DNA from: Acidobacteriota bacterium
GTDB lineage: Bacteria > Acidobacteriota > Terriglobia > Acidiferrales > UBA7541
Length of the DNA: 64,000 bases
Assembly: GCA_021788095.1 (NCBI GenBank)
Contig: JAJYLB010000004.1
Location: 62,001 to 126,000, forward strand
Direction: 5' to 3'
The notes under the pieces are model-generated. The model did not search any database, had not been told where the DNA came from, and saw only the letters and a program-made list of their open reading frames with translations. The position numbers were made by a program, and so were the translations under genes. Shown piece by piece: positions 20,601 to 27,839 of this stretch (positions within the stretch are counted from its first letter, which is position 1; every line of letters starts with the position of its first letter).

Positions 20601-21353
20601 GAACTGATTCGTGCCGGAACGGGTGATCATGGCGACCTGGCCGCCGCTGGTCGAGCCATACTGGGCGGTGAGGTTGCTGGTGATGAGGCGGAACTCCCCA
20701 ATCGAGTCGGGATTGGTGTTCACGGGAGCGGTCTCCGAGCCGCCGGCCGAGTACTCGTTGATGCCGATGCCATCCAGGGTATAGTTCCAGGCCCGGTCGC
20801 GGCCCCCGTTTACGTTGCTGCACCCGCCGGTGTTGCAGCCGGTGACGACGCCAGGCTGGAAGTAGACCAAGGAGAGCGGATTGCGCCCGCGCGTACCCAC
20901 GATCGGCAACTGCTGGATCGTCTGCTGATTTACCACGTTGCCGAAATTGCCCGACGAGCTTGTCTGGACGAGCTGGGCCGCCCCTTTAACCACGACCTGT
21001 TGCGAGACAGCGCCGATCTCGAGCTTGACGTTCACGGTCATCGGCTGACCGATTGTGACGACGTTGCTGGTTGAAGTGAACGTCTTGAATCCGCTTTTCG
21101 AGACCGCGATAGCGTAGGTGCCGGTGGGTATCGCGTCAAAGACGTAGACGCCTGCCGACGTGGTTTTCGTGGTCAGGCGCTGGTTGGTTCCTTCATTCGT
21201 GAGCACTACGGTCGCGCCCGGAACTGCGGCGCCGCTTGGGTCCGTGACGACCCCGGTCGCCTGGGAACTCGTACCCTGGCCCCAGGCCGAAACGCTCAAC
21301 GCCAGTAGCCCGAGCGTGACCACCAGGCCCCGACACATTTTGTTCCAAACCAT
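17691..21353 (-). CDS. TonB-dependent receptor, Oar-like with N-terminal regulatory domain (receptor A)
   Basis: A 1220-aa outer-membrane protein. The signal peptide (GLVVTLGLLALSVSAWGQ) is followed by a carboxypeptidase-regulatory-like Ig fold (GVVTDPSGAAVPGATVVLT, GTYAIAVSKSGFK). Then come a plug-like domain (GTRGRNPLSLVYFQPGV, DGIGINEYS, TRSGTNQFHGEGFWF) and a large beta-barrel ending FQLGLKFYF with a terminal aromatic. The start at 21353 has a strong GGGGGAGGAACTA ribosome site; the track ORF start at 21449 is in the leader. No SusD-like partner is present. It lies between the namZ fusion and receptor B, whose promoter and leader it shares, so its ligand may be a cell-wall fragment, but that is inference. 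Confidence 0.88.
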   Translation of the reverse strand: MVWNKMCRGLVVTLGLLALSVSAWGQGTSSQATGVVTDPSGAAVPGATVVLTNEGTNQRLTTKTTSAGVYVFDAIPTGTYAIAVSKSGFKTFTSTSNVVTIGQPMTVNVKLEIGAVSQQVVVKGAAQLVQTSSSGNFGNVVNQQTIQQLPIVGTRGRNPLSLVYFQPGVVTGCNTGGCSNVNGGRDRAWNYTLDGIGINEYSAGGSETAPVNTNPDSIGEFRLITSNLTAQYGSTSGGQVAMITRSGTNQFHGEGFWFYQTPRLNANNYFNNLDGLGRSDFVQNIWGGSVGGPILKNHTFFFTNVQFLHAHESIVEHSPVLTADARAGTFRYIDPSTCGNLTKGCQNSPSYVDANGDPNPGITVDSYNVAASNPQGLGLDPTLQNYIKLTPLPNDFKSIGDGLNIASYTWDPPETQKNVDLTVRIDHEINSSNAIFGRWYQGHQNTIADIVNGGLPAFPGTQNVVDTYRKPTSLALGWTSSFSRTVTNQFVLGYEHYLYNFANPDPKYASNPPYDLVIGSNPLQNYIGNLRAITVPQINDDLTWVHGAHTFKMGFHLQQIIHVDDRGSIGGWDAEPYVNFDPGIDTVSTSAFNIPTSGSNRINSNDLSDLDYTINDLLGRVGTMGQGFTSNAAGTAYQPGGSKFNFRLVFPAYEFYGQDTWRVRPNIAVDLGLRLDAMPTPSDPRNRLLAPNQPVIVGSEPTDTVAWAPGNLYKSSNALLGPSVGVAWDPFGTGKTSVRAHYGIYYNPVNTFSISSGVIENLVGFNYGVTNVAYGESGGLLRNGLPTLAPPSGLTPKQLRQPPPFSPSGVTVMDPHWRPSEVMEWGLSLGRAFASKMVLTLNYLGSHGEHLYGGYNANQAIISPDFLQAFKTVAAGGDSPLMDQLLSAIVPSGQTGSQYVQRHYPSTLSHNSVGALADSLGRIEVNGMGLPQASGLSPYFFFPLPQFAGAFDVLDSHDWSNYNAFQVQLQRRFSPTLTFQVSYAFAKSLDTRSFDPTFTRVNTGLAQSASSTPYDIHDRSINYAPSDFDRTHSLQGEWVWNLPFGSGQRWGSRLNPVLRSVIGGWTAAGILTLSSGRPFTVYSGAFTFDGDVETPANCSGCSHNMASLHTNPADHNNRYLFTPDQIARFSTPAAGELGNTGRNFFRLPWQFDTDMDFAKRIYFFSEGRYLEIRADATNIFNHPNYDLADSSTITSSVFSRARDSVDNTERHFQLGLKFYF

Positions 21354-21490
21354 TAGTTCCTCCCCCGTAAGTACCGCTGCGGGATACGATTCGCAATCCT
21401 GTAGCTCGAGACACCACGAAGGCTTTGGTTGGTTTCTGCGCTGTCCCACCCTCGCGCGGAATCCACGTGCGGGTCCTCCTGGATTCTTGC

Positions 21491-21554
21491 GACCTGACGT
21501 TGCCCACGGGTTGCTACGTTCTCCTGGGAGGCCAGGAAAACCAATCGTCAGGTC
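21491..21554 (-). ncRNA. Structured 5' leader element of receptor A
   Basis: The transcript has about 210 bases before the ATG. Within it GACCTGACG and CGTCAGGTC pair perfectly over 9 bp and enclose CTCCCAGGAG and the conserved segment AACGTAGCAA. Immediately downstream a second helix GAATCC/GGATTC encloses AGGAGGACCC. Nearly the same primary sequence with a different but still paired second helix precedes receptor B. I do not recognise it as a known riboswitch class. Confidence 0.5.
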
Positions 21555-21571
21555 ATGTGCCGTCGGCCGTA

Positions 21572-21600
21572 TTCATATTCCCCTTTCCTTCCCATGTCAA
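21572..21600 (-). promoter_or_regulatory. Sigma70 promoter of receptor A
   Basis: A consensus TTGACA (21600-21595), a 17-bp spacer and TATGAA (21577-21572) on the minus strand. The same boxes and spacing are found before receptor B. Confidence 0.7.
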
Positions 21601-21633
21601 GCCGCGATGTTTCTCCGGGATGTATCTCCATAA

Positions 21634-21668
21634 CCGGGCATAGAGGAGCCTGGAGCCGTCCGCGTCAA
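21634..21668 (-). promoter_or_regulatory. Degenerate copy of the namZ promoter/dyad upstream of receptor A
   Basis: TTGACG, 18 bp and TCTATG inside the imperfect dyad CCGGGCATAGAGGAGCCTGG align with the namZ promoter, including the following GGTTATGGAG. It lies just upstream of the consensus promoter of receptor A, so it may be a second promoter, an operator or a duplication scar. Confidence 0.35.
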
Positions 21669-21701
21669 TTGAAGCGCAGCAGTCGCCTCATATCTCAAGT
21701 C

Positions 21702-21780
21702 GGTAAGCGTTTCCAACCCGCCGTCCGGCGGAGCGTTTGCCATTGGCCGCCGGCGGAAGGCTGCGGGGTCGGAAACGCTC
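21702..21780. repeat. Multi-hairpin intergenic repeat upstream of receptor A
   Basis: Outer arms AGCGTTTCC and GGAAACGCT enclose CCGCC/GGCGG and the palindrome CCGCCGGCGG. A related element with CGTTTCC/GGAAACG arms occupies the equivalent place upstream of receptor B (26394-26476). Confidence 0.5.
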
Positions 21781-21795
21781 GCGGCCAAGCGGGCC

Positions 21796-22020
21796 GCCAC
21801 CAGGAGCACCGCCCCAGGCAGCTCATTTTCGGCGATCGCGCGCTGGATGATGGCGTCCACGTCGGAAAGCTTCGGCCGGCCGGGCACGGCGCCGAGCAGC
21901 GAGCCGGCAACGGCGAGAGCCAGAAGCAGGGGAACGAATAAGGTTTTCGACGATCTCGAAGACTTAAGATGAGAGTTCATAACCGGGCTCATTCAAGCCC
22001 GGAGCCGCCCGCGTCAACTG
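21796..22020 (-). pseudogene. Duplicated 5' fragment of the namZ-fusion gene
   Basis: These 225 bp align without gaps to 17306-17530 with 8 differences by eye. They contain the promoter/dyad region, the ATG (21980) and the first about 60 codons (signal peptide through LPGAVLLVA). Homology then ends and the frame runs into the repeat at 21702-21780. The -10 box has mutated (AATGAG in place of TATAAG). It is a truncated copy, not a gene. It lies between receptors A and B. Confidence 0.9.
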
Positions 22021-22179
22021 TTGCCCAACCGCCTGCCGTTCCACAACCGCCTCGAATCTCAAGACGGTGAATGATTCTGCTCGCAGGCCGCCAGCCGCAC
22101 CCCAGCTACGGCCGCGGGCGCACACCGGGAAGCCAGCGGAGCCGCAGTAAATCCGGTCTCCACCTTCCCCAAAACGGAC

Positions 22180-22209
22180 GCGGCCCGGAGAAAGGATTCT
22201 CCGGGCCGC
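22180..22209 (-). terminator. Intrinsic terminator of TonB receptor B
   Basis: A perfect 13-bp stem GCGGCCCGGAGAA/TTCTCCGGGCCGC with an AGGA loop lies 22 bp past the receptor B stop. It is followed on the minus strand by GTCCGTTTTGG. The remaining gap 22021-22179 shows only a weak echo of the upstream repeat (ATCTCAAGACGGTGAATG). Confidence 0.65.
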
Positions 22210-22231
22210 GCCAAACCGCAATGCGGGTTGG

Positions 22232-25200
22232 TTAGAACGAGTACACCGCGCTGAACTCCATCTCTCGAGGGTTGGTCATGGTGGAGCTGTAATCTCCGAA
22301 CGACGGCCCGGCGTCTACCTCGCTCTGGATCGAGAAAGGATCGAACCGGTTAGTGTTCAGCACGTTGTAAACGCTCCAGCGCAGCCGAATGGCCTGGTTT
22401 TCCAACTTCGGGATGTTCCAGCTCTTCTGCAGGCTCATGTCCAGGCCGAAGTAGCCGTCGCCACGAATCGGATTGCGAGTTCCACTTTCGCCAGGGTAGG
22501 CGTAGTTGAAGGCGCTTGCGGCGGCGACAGGATTCTTGAAGATGTTCGGTGTGTAGCCGGTGTTGCCGACGTTGACGACGGTCGTTCCCGTGGCCACCGG
22601 GCCGACCAGGTCCGACCACCCCATCTCATCCCAGTTTGTGGGCCAGACGTAGCCCTGGAAGATGCTGGTGGGGAAGCCCGAAGTCCAGCGGCCGGTGCCT
22701 GCCCACTGCCAGCCACCAATGATGGCGTTGGCCCATCCCCGGGCGTTCCTGGCAATCGCCTGGCCGCGGCCGAAGGGCAATTGCCCCACCCAGTAGTAGC
22801 TGATCTGATTCCGAAGATCGAAATCGCTGGGAGCGTAGAGTTGGTACGGGTTCCACGCGTTGATGACGCTGCTGCTGGTCAGGTACTTGGTGGCGCGCTC
22901 GGCGAAGGAGGCGGTGTCGTTCGCCGTCGAGAGCGTGTAATTGAACCCGAACAGCACGCCGTTCGATATCTGCTTGTTCAGGGTAACCTGCATGGCTTGA
23001 TAGTTCGAGTAGCCCATCGAGCGCCAATCCCACAGGGAGGAATATTGGCTGTTGTAGAAGCTGTTCAGGCCGCCCGCCGGCGTCGCCGGGATTCCCAGCA
23101 CATCGATGTCGTAGAGCGGGCTCGTCTCGTTATAGAGTTTGCCCGGAGCTGTGAAGATGTCGTAGATCGCCTGGTACATGTTGGTCGTGGTCTGGCTCAA
23201 GCGGGGGTGGCCGGGATCGTACCAGAGCCGGTACGACGCCCGGGGAGCGATCATATCCGCCCAATACTGCGCGGTCGGTCCGATGACGGAGGCGTTCGTG
23301 ACGGCCGTAAACGGGATGCCTTGGCGCCCCATCTGGGAAAGGCGGGCCGCCGCGGCAAAGTAGGAGATTCCCGACTTCGGATCCACCAGATTGAGCGGCG
23401 AGCCGATGTCGTCCCGCTCGAGGAGACGATGCCCGATGTGGGCGACGTACGCCACATCGAGGGTCATCCTGCCCGGCAGTTGCCGTTCAACGGAGAAGTC
23501 CGCCGCGTAGGAATAGGGGGTTTTGAGAGAGGGATCGATCCCCTGCGCGATAGACTCGGCACGAAGGGGATACGTGACGGGGTAGGTGGAGGGCGGCGCG
23601 GCGGGGAAGAGATTCGCTCCCTGCGGGGTGGTTGTCGGAATCGTGTTCATGCTGGTGATTCGCGGCACCTCGCTGATCGGGATACCAAAGGTGCTCTCTT
23701 CCTTGGCCGTCAGGCCGAACTCGCCGTTCGCGTTGTAGGTCATCGCCAGTTCCGGCCCGAAATTGTCGTAGTACATGCCAAATCCGGCGCGCACGGACGT
23801 CTCCCCGTGCGCCCAGGCGATGCCCAGGCGCGGAGCGAAATTCTTGGTTTGCTTGCTATAGAGACCCGGCCCGCCCCAGTGCGACCCGGAAGGCGAGAAC
23901 GTGATTAACGCGTCGTGATTCGACGGAATGCCCTGTTGGCCTTCGATTGCTCGCTGGGCGAACCAGGTGCCTTGGTTCACCGTCGGAGCCACTTGCTGGC
24001 CGGAAGTTTCCGTGATGGGTGTCATCAGTTGGTAGTTGATGCCGTAGTTGACGGAGAGATGGGGCATGACCTGCCAAGTGTCTTGAAAATAGAGGTTGTA
24101 ATTATCCACCGCCCAGTGCCGGAGCAGATCGGAGCCCTGTGAGATGGGCGTGGCGGCCGTGGTGCTGGTGATCTTGTAGTTGTAGACGGCGTACAGCTCG
24201 GTGGCCAGGCCCATCATGGCCGCGAGGGGGAAGTCATAGGCGTGCGCCGAACCGACGGCGGGGTAGCCGTTGGCAGCCGGGTCGAGCGGCGAGCCGGTGC
24301 CGGCAAGGCCCCCGGTGTCCACCCAGTCGGCGTTGGTGAGGGCGGTGCTGAAAGTGTTGGCGTTGGAGGCGCTGATCGCGCGCATCAGGAGCAGATTGCC
24401 GCCGAACTGGAAACTGTGCGAGCCCTTGAGCCAGCTCACCGTGTCCACGAGGTTGTATACGGGCGAAATCCACCGGCTCGATCGCGTGATGCCCTGATTC
24501 AGGTCTCGCATCTCGATATACGGCTGATTCGAGTTACCGATCGTGCCGTAGCTCGATCGGGTGAGGCCGAAGCGGGCGTTATTCACCCAATGGGACCCGA
24601 ATGCGCCCGTCCAACCGGCGACGAAGCCCTTGCTCAGGTCCACGAGCGTGGACTGAGGCACCTGGCCCGGGAGGAACGCGCCCGCGGTGACGTCACGGTC
24701 GTCCACGCCCGTTCCGCGGAAGAACAGCGTCTGGCTGCCGCTTTGGGTGAGCTTGTAATCGAGCCGGGCAATATACCAGTTGTTCGTCAGCGGCGTCGGG
24801 GCGGCAAAAGTGTAATTGGCGTAGTTCGGCGCGTCGAGCGCGGCCGCGCTCGTCGGCATCGGATACGACTGGAAATACTTCAGCGCGACGGCGCTCGGGC
24901 CGATCCCGGCGGGATCCATCGCCTGGAGCTGGGACGGACCCAGCCCGTAATAGCCGGGGGCGACGGGGTACGTCCGGCCATCCGCCCCGGTCACGTTCAT
25001 GCCCGGACAAGCCGAGGCCGACTTGCATTGATACTGGATGATCCCTTGTCGCAGCGTCGCGCTGGGAATGACGTCGGACTGGACCGAGCCGGTCCGCTCG
25101 CGTTCTCCCTGGTAGTTGAAGAAGAAGAAGAACCGATTCTTCAGGAACGGTCCGCCGATATCGCCGCCGAAGAGATTCCGCACCAGGTGCTGGGGCACGT

Positions 25201-26050
25201 TCGGCTTTCCGCTGGCCGTCTCGGCGGCGCTCAGGAAGTACGAATTGGCGATACCGAGGTTGTTCCGGTTGAACTCGTACAAATTGCCGTGGAATTGATT
25301 GGTGCCGCTCTTGGTGACCAAAGCGATCTGGGCACCGGAGGAGCGACCCTCGGTCGCGCCATAGTTCGAGGTGGTGACGCGGAACTCCTCCACGGAGTAG
25401 GGCGTGGTCGGCAAAATACCGTTGTAGGCGTAGCCGCTGAATTCATCGTTGTTGCTCACGCCATCGAGCATGATGTTGTTCTGGTCGCTGCGCTCGCCGT
25501 TCGTCGCGCCGGCCCGGGTATCGTAGGTGCTCTGGAGCTCGTTTTCACCGTTATAAACGACGCCAGGCTGCAGGCTGAGCAGCAAGACGGTGTTTTCCGC
25601 GCGAATGGGCAAGTTCTCGACCGCGGTCGTGCCCATCGTCTGGCCCAGCGTCGCGTTCGTGGTGTTCAGCGGCGGCGGCGCGCCGGTTACCTTCACCGTT
25701 TGGCTCACCGCGCCCACCTGCAGCCGCACGTCCACCGCGGCGGGCAGGCTCACTTGCAGGATCACGCCGGTTTGTTCGTACGCGCGGAAGCCTCGCGCTT
25801 CCACTTTCAAGTCGTAAGTGCCCGGCAGAACATCGGGAAAGTCATAAACGCCCGCGCCTGTGGTCACCTCCGTGCGCGGTACGTTGGTGGCGCTGTTCGT
25901 CAGTGTGACCTTCGCGCCGGGAACCACGGCGCCCGACGGATCGGTGACGACGCCACGCAGGGCCGTCGTCGCCTGGCCCCATGCGGAAATGCTGAATGCC
26001 AATAGCCCGAGCGTAACCGCCAGGCTTCGGCACAATTTATTCCACCCCAT
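22232..26050 (-). CDS. TonB-dependent receptor, Oar-like (receptor B)
   Basis: A 1272-aa outer-membrane receptor with signal peptide (SLAVTLGLLAFSISAWGQ). A carboxypeptidase-regulatory-like domain follows (LRGVVTDPSGAVVPGAKVTLT, PGTYDLKVEARGF). The plug-like region contains LDGVSNNDEFSGY and TKSGTNQFHGNLYEF. The long barrel ends MEFSAVYSF with terminal Phe. The ATG at 26050 has GGGAGGGACGA as ribosome site. N-terminus and leader are clearly paralogous to receptor A but the barrels differ, so the ligands may differ. It lies between the namZ fragment and a serine hydrolase, D-aminoacylase-like and PBP4 group. It has its own promoter and terminator. Confidence 0.88.
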   Translation of the reverse strand: MGWNKLCRSLAVTLGLLAFSISAWGQATTALRGVVTDPSGAVVPGAKVTLTNSATNVPRTEVTTGAGVYDFPDVLPGTYDLKVEARGFRAYEQTGVILQVSLPAAVDVRLQVGAVSQTVKVTGAPPPLNTTNATLGQTMGTTAVENLPIRAENTVLLLSLQPGVVYNGENELQSTYDTRAGATNGERSDQNNIMLDGVSNNDEFSGYAYNGILPTTPYSVEEFRVTTSNYGATEGRSSGAQIALVTKSGTNQFHGNLYEFNRNNLGIANSYFLSAAETASGKPNVPQHLVRNLFGGDIGGPFLKNRFFFFFNYQGERERTGSVQSDVIPSATLRQGIIQYQCKSASACPGMNVTGADGRTYPVAPGYYGLGPSQLQAMDPAGIGPSAVALKYFQSYPMPTSAAALDAPNYANYTFAAPTPLTNNWYIARLDYKLTQSGSQTLFFRGTGVDDRDVTAGAFLPGQVPQSTLVDLSKGFVAGWTGAFGSHWVNNARFGLTRSSYGTIGNSNQPYIEMRDLNQGITRSSRWISPVYNLVDTVSWLKGSHSFQFGGNLLLMRAISASNANTFSTALTNADWVDTGGLAGTGSPLDPAANGYPAVGSAHAYDFPLAAMMGLATELYAVYNYKITSTTAATPISQGSDLLRHWAVDNYNLYFQDTWQVMPHLSVNYGINYQLMTPITETSGQQVAPTVNQGTWFAQRAIEGQQGIPSNHDALITFSPSGSHWGGPGLYSKQTKNFAPRLGIAWAHGETSVRAGFGMYYDNFGPELAMTYNANGEFGLTAKEESTFGIPISEVPRITSMNTIPTTTPQGANLFPAAPPSTYPVTYPLRAESIAQGIDPSLKTPYSYAADFSVERQLPGRMTLDVAYVAHIGHRLLERDDIGSPLNLVDPKSGISYFAAAARLSQMGRQGIPFTAVTNASVIGPTAQYWADMIAPRASYRLWYDPGHPRLSQTTTNMYQAIYDIFTAPGKLYNETSPLYDIDVLGIPATPAGGLNSFYNSQYSSLWDWRSMGYSNYQAMQVTLNKQISNGVLFGFNYTLSTANDTASFAERATKYLTSSSVINAWNPYQLYAPSDFDLRNQISYYWVGQLPFGRGQAIARNARGWANAIIGGWQWAGTGRWTSGFPTSIFQGYVWPTNWDEMGWSDLVGPVATGTTVVNVGNTGYTPNIFKNPVAAASAFNYAYPGESGTRNPIRGDGYFGLDMSLQKSWNIPKLENQAIRLRWSVYNVLNTNRFDPFSIQSEVDAGPSFGDYSSTMTNPREMEFSAVYSF

Positions 26051-26188
26051 TCGTCCCTCCCTACCAGCCGCAGCTGGGATACGTTGTGCAATCTTGTAGC
26101 TTGAGATACACCATCAACACTTGGTTCGTTCGTGCGCCGCCCCACCCCCCCGCGGAGTCCGCCTGAGGGTTCCTCCCGCATTGTTGCC

Positions 26189-26250
26189 ACCTGACGCTGC
26201 CCACTGATTGCTACGTTCTCCCGGGAGGCCAGGAAAACCAATCGTCAGGT
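26189..26250 (-). ncRNA. Structured 5' leader element of receptor B
   Basis: ACCTGACG and CGTCAGGT close the element with 8 bp, enclosing CTCCCGGGAG and AACGTAGCAA as in receptor A. The following helix is GCGGGAG/CTCCGC, different in sequence from GAATCC/GGATTC in receptor A but at the same place and around the same AGGA-CCC loop. That is a compensating pattern expected of a structured RNA. Confidence 0.5.
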
Positions 26251-26268
26251 TTTGCACCGCTGGCCGTA

Positions 26269-26297
26269 TTCATATTCTTGTTTCCTTCCCGTGTCAA
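26269..26297 (-). promoter_or_regulatory. Sigma70 promoter of receptor B
   Basis: TTGACA (26297-26292), 17 bp and TATGAA (26274-26269) give a leader of about 212 bases, the same as for receptor A. Confidence 0.7.
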
Positions 26298-26317
26298 GCC
26301 GGAACGTGTCGTAACAA

Positions 26318-26352
26318 CCGGACTTAGGCGAGCCCGGACCTGTCGGTGTCAC
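26318..26352 (-). promoter_or_regulatory. Degenerate namZ-type dyad upstream of receptor B
   Basis: GTGACA, 18 bp and CCTAAG around the imperfect dyad CCGGACTTAGGCGAGCCCGG align with the namZ promoter module at the same offset from the consensus promoter as in receptor A. Confidence 0.3.
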
Positions 26353-26393
26353 CTCCCGCGCAACGGGCTGCGCAACAGGGGCTTGGCGCCTGT

Positions 26394-26476
26394 ACGGGTA
26401 AACGTTTCCCGCGTGCCGGCCGCCGGAGGGTTGGCCGCTGGCTCCCGGCGGGAGGCGCCTGGGGTTGGAAACGGTC
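26394..26476. repeat. Multi-hairpin intergenic repeat upstream of receptor B, with LacI-like palindrome
   Basis: The element is related to 21702-21780. Its left arm includes GGGTAAACGTTTCCC, a near-perfect dyad centred on CG that looks like a LacI-family operator. The right arm is GGAAACGGTC. Repeat and operator readings are both possible. Confidence 0.4.
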
Positions 26477-26485
26477 ATGGCCACG

Positions 26486-27637
26486 TCAGTGATTGGTGAG
26501 ATAAAGATCGGCGACTTCGAGGGCCAGGGCGCCGGGATCGAGATCGGTGCGATTGGCCAGGACGATGACGGTTAAATCGGAGCGGGTGAAGCGCTCGATG
26601 GCAGTGTGAAAACCGATGCTGCTGCCGTAATGCCACATTCGCGAATGGCCGCGATAGGGATTCAGGAACCAGCCGAAGCCGTACTCGACGGGAGCGCCGT
26701 CGGGGCCCTTGGGCCACTGGGCGGAGGGGAGGGGCAGACGAACGGCAGTGATAGCCGGCTTCATTTCGGCGGCGGAGAGCAGCGTGTGATTGCGGAGGGC
26801 CTGGTCCCATTTCGCGAGGTCCATCACGTTGCTATAGACGCCCCCGTCGCCGAGGGTCGCCGACGTGGGACTTTGATCGGTTTCCAGCCAGACGCCGGCG
26901 TCGCGGGTGTAGCCGTAGGCCCGCTGGGGTACATGGTCCCTGCCGTATTGGTGGAGGAGGGTGCCGGTCATGCCCAGCGGCGCGAGGATGCGGCGGTGGA
27001 CAAACTCCGCGAAGGGCATGCCGGAAATCTTTTGGACGATCATGGCGAGCACGCAGTAGCCGGAATTGCTGTATTTCCAGGTCGAGCCGGGCGGGAACTG
27101 GGTGCCGGTCTGCCGCTCCATCAAGTGGAGGACGCCGGCGTCGTGGATTTGCGGGATTTGTTCCCAGGATTTTCCGGGGTATTGCTTGTCCAAGAGGTCT
27201 TCGTAGTCGGCGAGGCCGGAGGTATGGTTCAGCAGGTTGCGGACGGAGATGGCGCGGCCGTAAGGGGGAAAATCGGGGAAGATATCGGTGAGCCGATCGC
27301 TGTATTTCAACTTGCCGTCGTGGACGAGGAGCATGATGGCCATGGCGGTGAACTGTTTGGTGCAGGAAGCGAGGCGAAAATCGGTGCGCGGGGTGACGGG
27401 GCGCCGGCAGCGAAGATCGCGCATGCCGTAGCCGCGGAAGAAGACCGTCTTGCCGTCCTTTCGCACCAGGACGGCGAGGCCGGGCGCAGCGGGCGAAGTG
27501 ACGGAGGAAAAGATCGCGTTGATCCGCGCTGCGGTCGGCTGGCGGAGAGCCGGCGCGGCCGGCCCTGCGGCGGCCCATGCCGCCAGCAGCGCGTACGCGG
27601 CAATCGTGACAACCATCGCCAAACGTTTGCGAGACAT
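26486..27637 (-). CDS. Secreted serine hydrolase, beta-lactamase class C/PBP4* family
   Basis: A 383-aa protein with signal peptide (LAMVVTIAAYALLAAWAAAG). The active-site elements are in order: Ser-Cys-Thr-Lys in LASCTKQFTAMAIML, Tyr-Ser-Asn in YSNSGYCVLAMI, and HYGSSIGFHT as the third box. The start at 27637 has GAGGGGGATATC upstream and replaces the track start at 27697. Members hydrolyse D-amino-acid peptides, esters or amides, and few are true lactamases. It is divergent from the D-aminoacylase-like gene. Together with the namZ-fusion hydrolase and PBP4 it makes three penicilloyl-type serine hydrolases in 16 kb. Confidence 0.85.
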   Translation of the reverse strand: MSRKRLAMVVTIAAYALLAAWAAAGPAAPALRQPTAARINAIFSSVTSPAAPGLAVLVRKDGKTVFFRGYGMRDLRCRRPVTPRTDFRLASCTKQFTAMAIMLLVHDGKLKYSDRLTDIFPDFPPYGRAISVRNLLNHTSGLADYEDLLDKQYPGKSWEQIPQIHDAGVLHLMERQTGTQFPPGSTWKYSNSGYCVLAMIVQKISGMPFAEFVHRRILAPLGMTGTLLHQYGRDHVPQRAYGYTRDAGVWLETDQSPTSATLGDGGVYSNVMDLAKWDQALRNHTLLSAAEMKPAITAVRLPLPSAQWPKGPDGAPVEYGFGWFLNPYRGHSRMWHYGSSIGFHTAIERFTRSDLTVIVLANRTDLDPGALALEVADLYLTNH

Positions 27638-27839
27638 GATATCCCCCTCGCCCGAACGGGTCGCAGAAAGCTTGCCGCTATTTCGCGGCGCTGGCAAGAA
27701 TACCCGTTGCTTTCAGGGACGGTGAGGCCTACGTTGTTGGCTGGCCGAAGTCCCGGGCGCAAATTCGGATCGCTGCGAGGCTGCCCGGAAAGGCAAGACG
27801 CGGCGGGTACCGATGGAGGGGCTGACGACGGAGAAGGGA

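Noticed and set aside
21597-21992. 131-aa ORF with a signal peptide as an independent secreted protein
   Set aside because: It is the truncated duplicate of the namZ-fusion 5' end running into a repeat, not a gene of its own.
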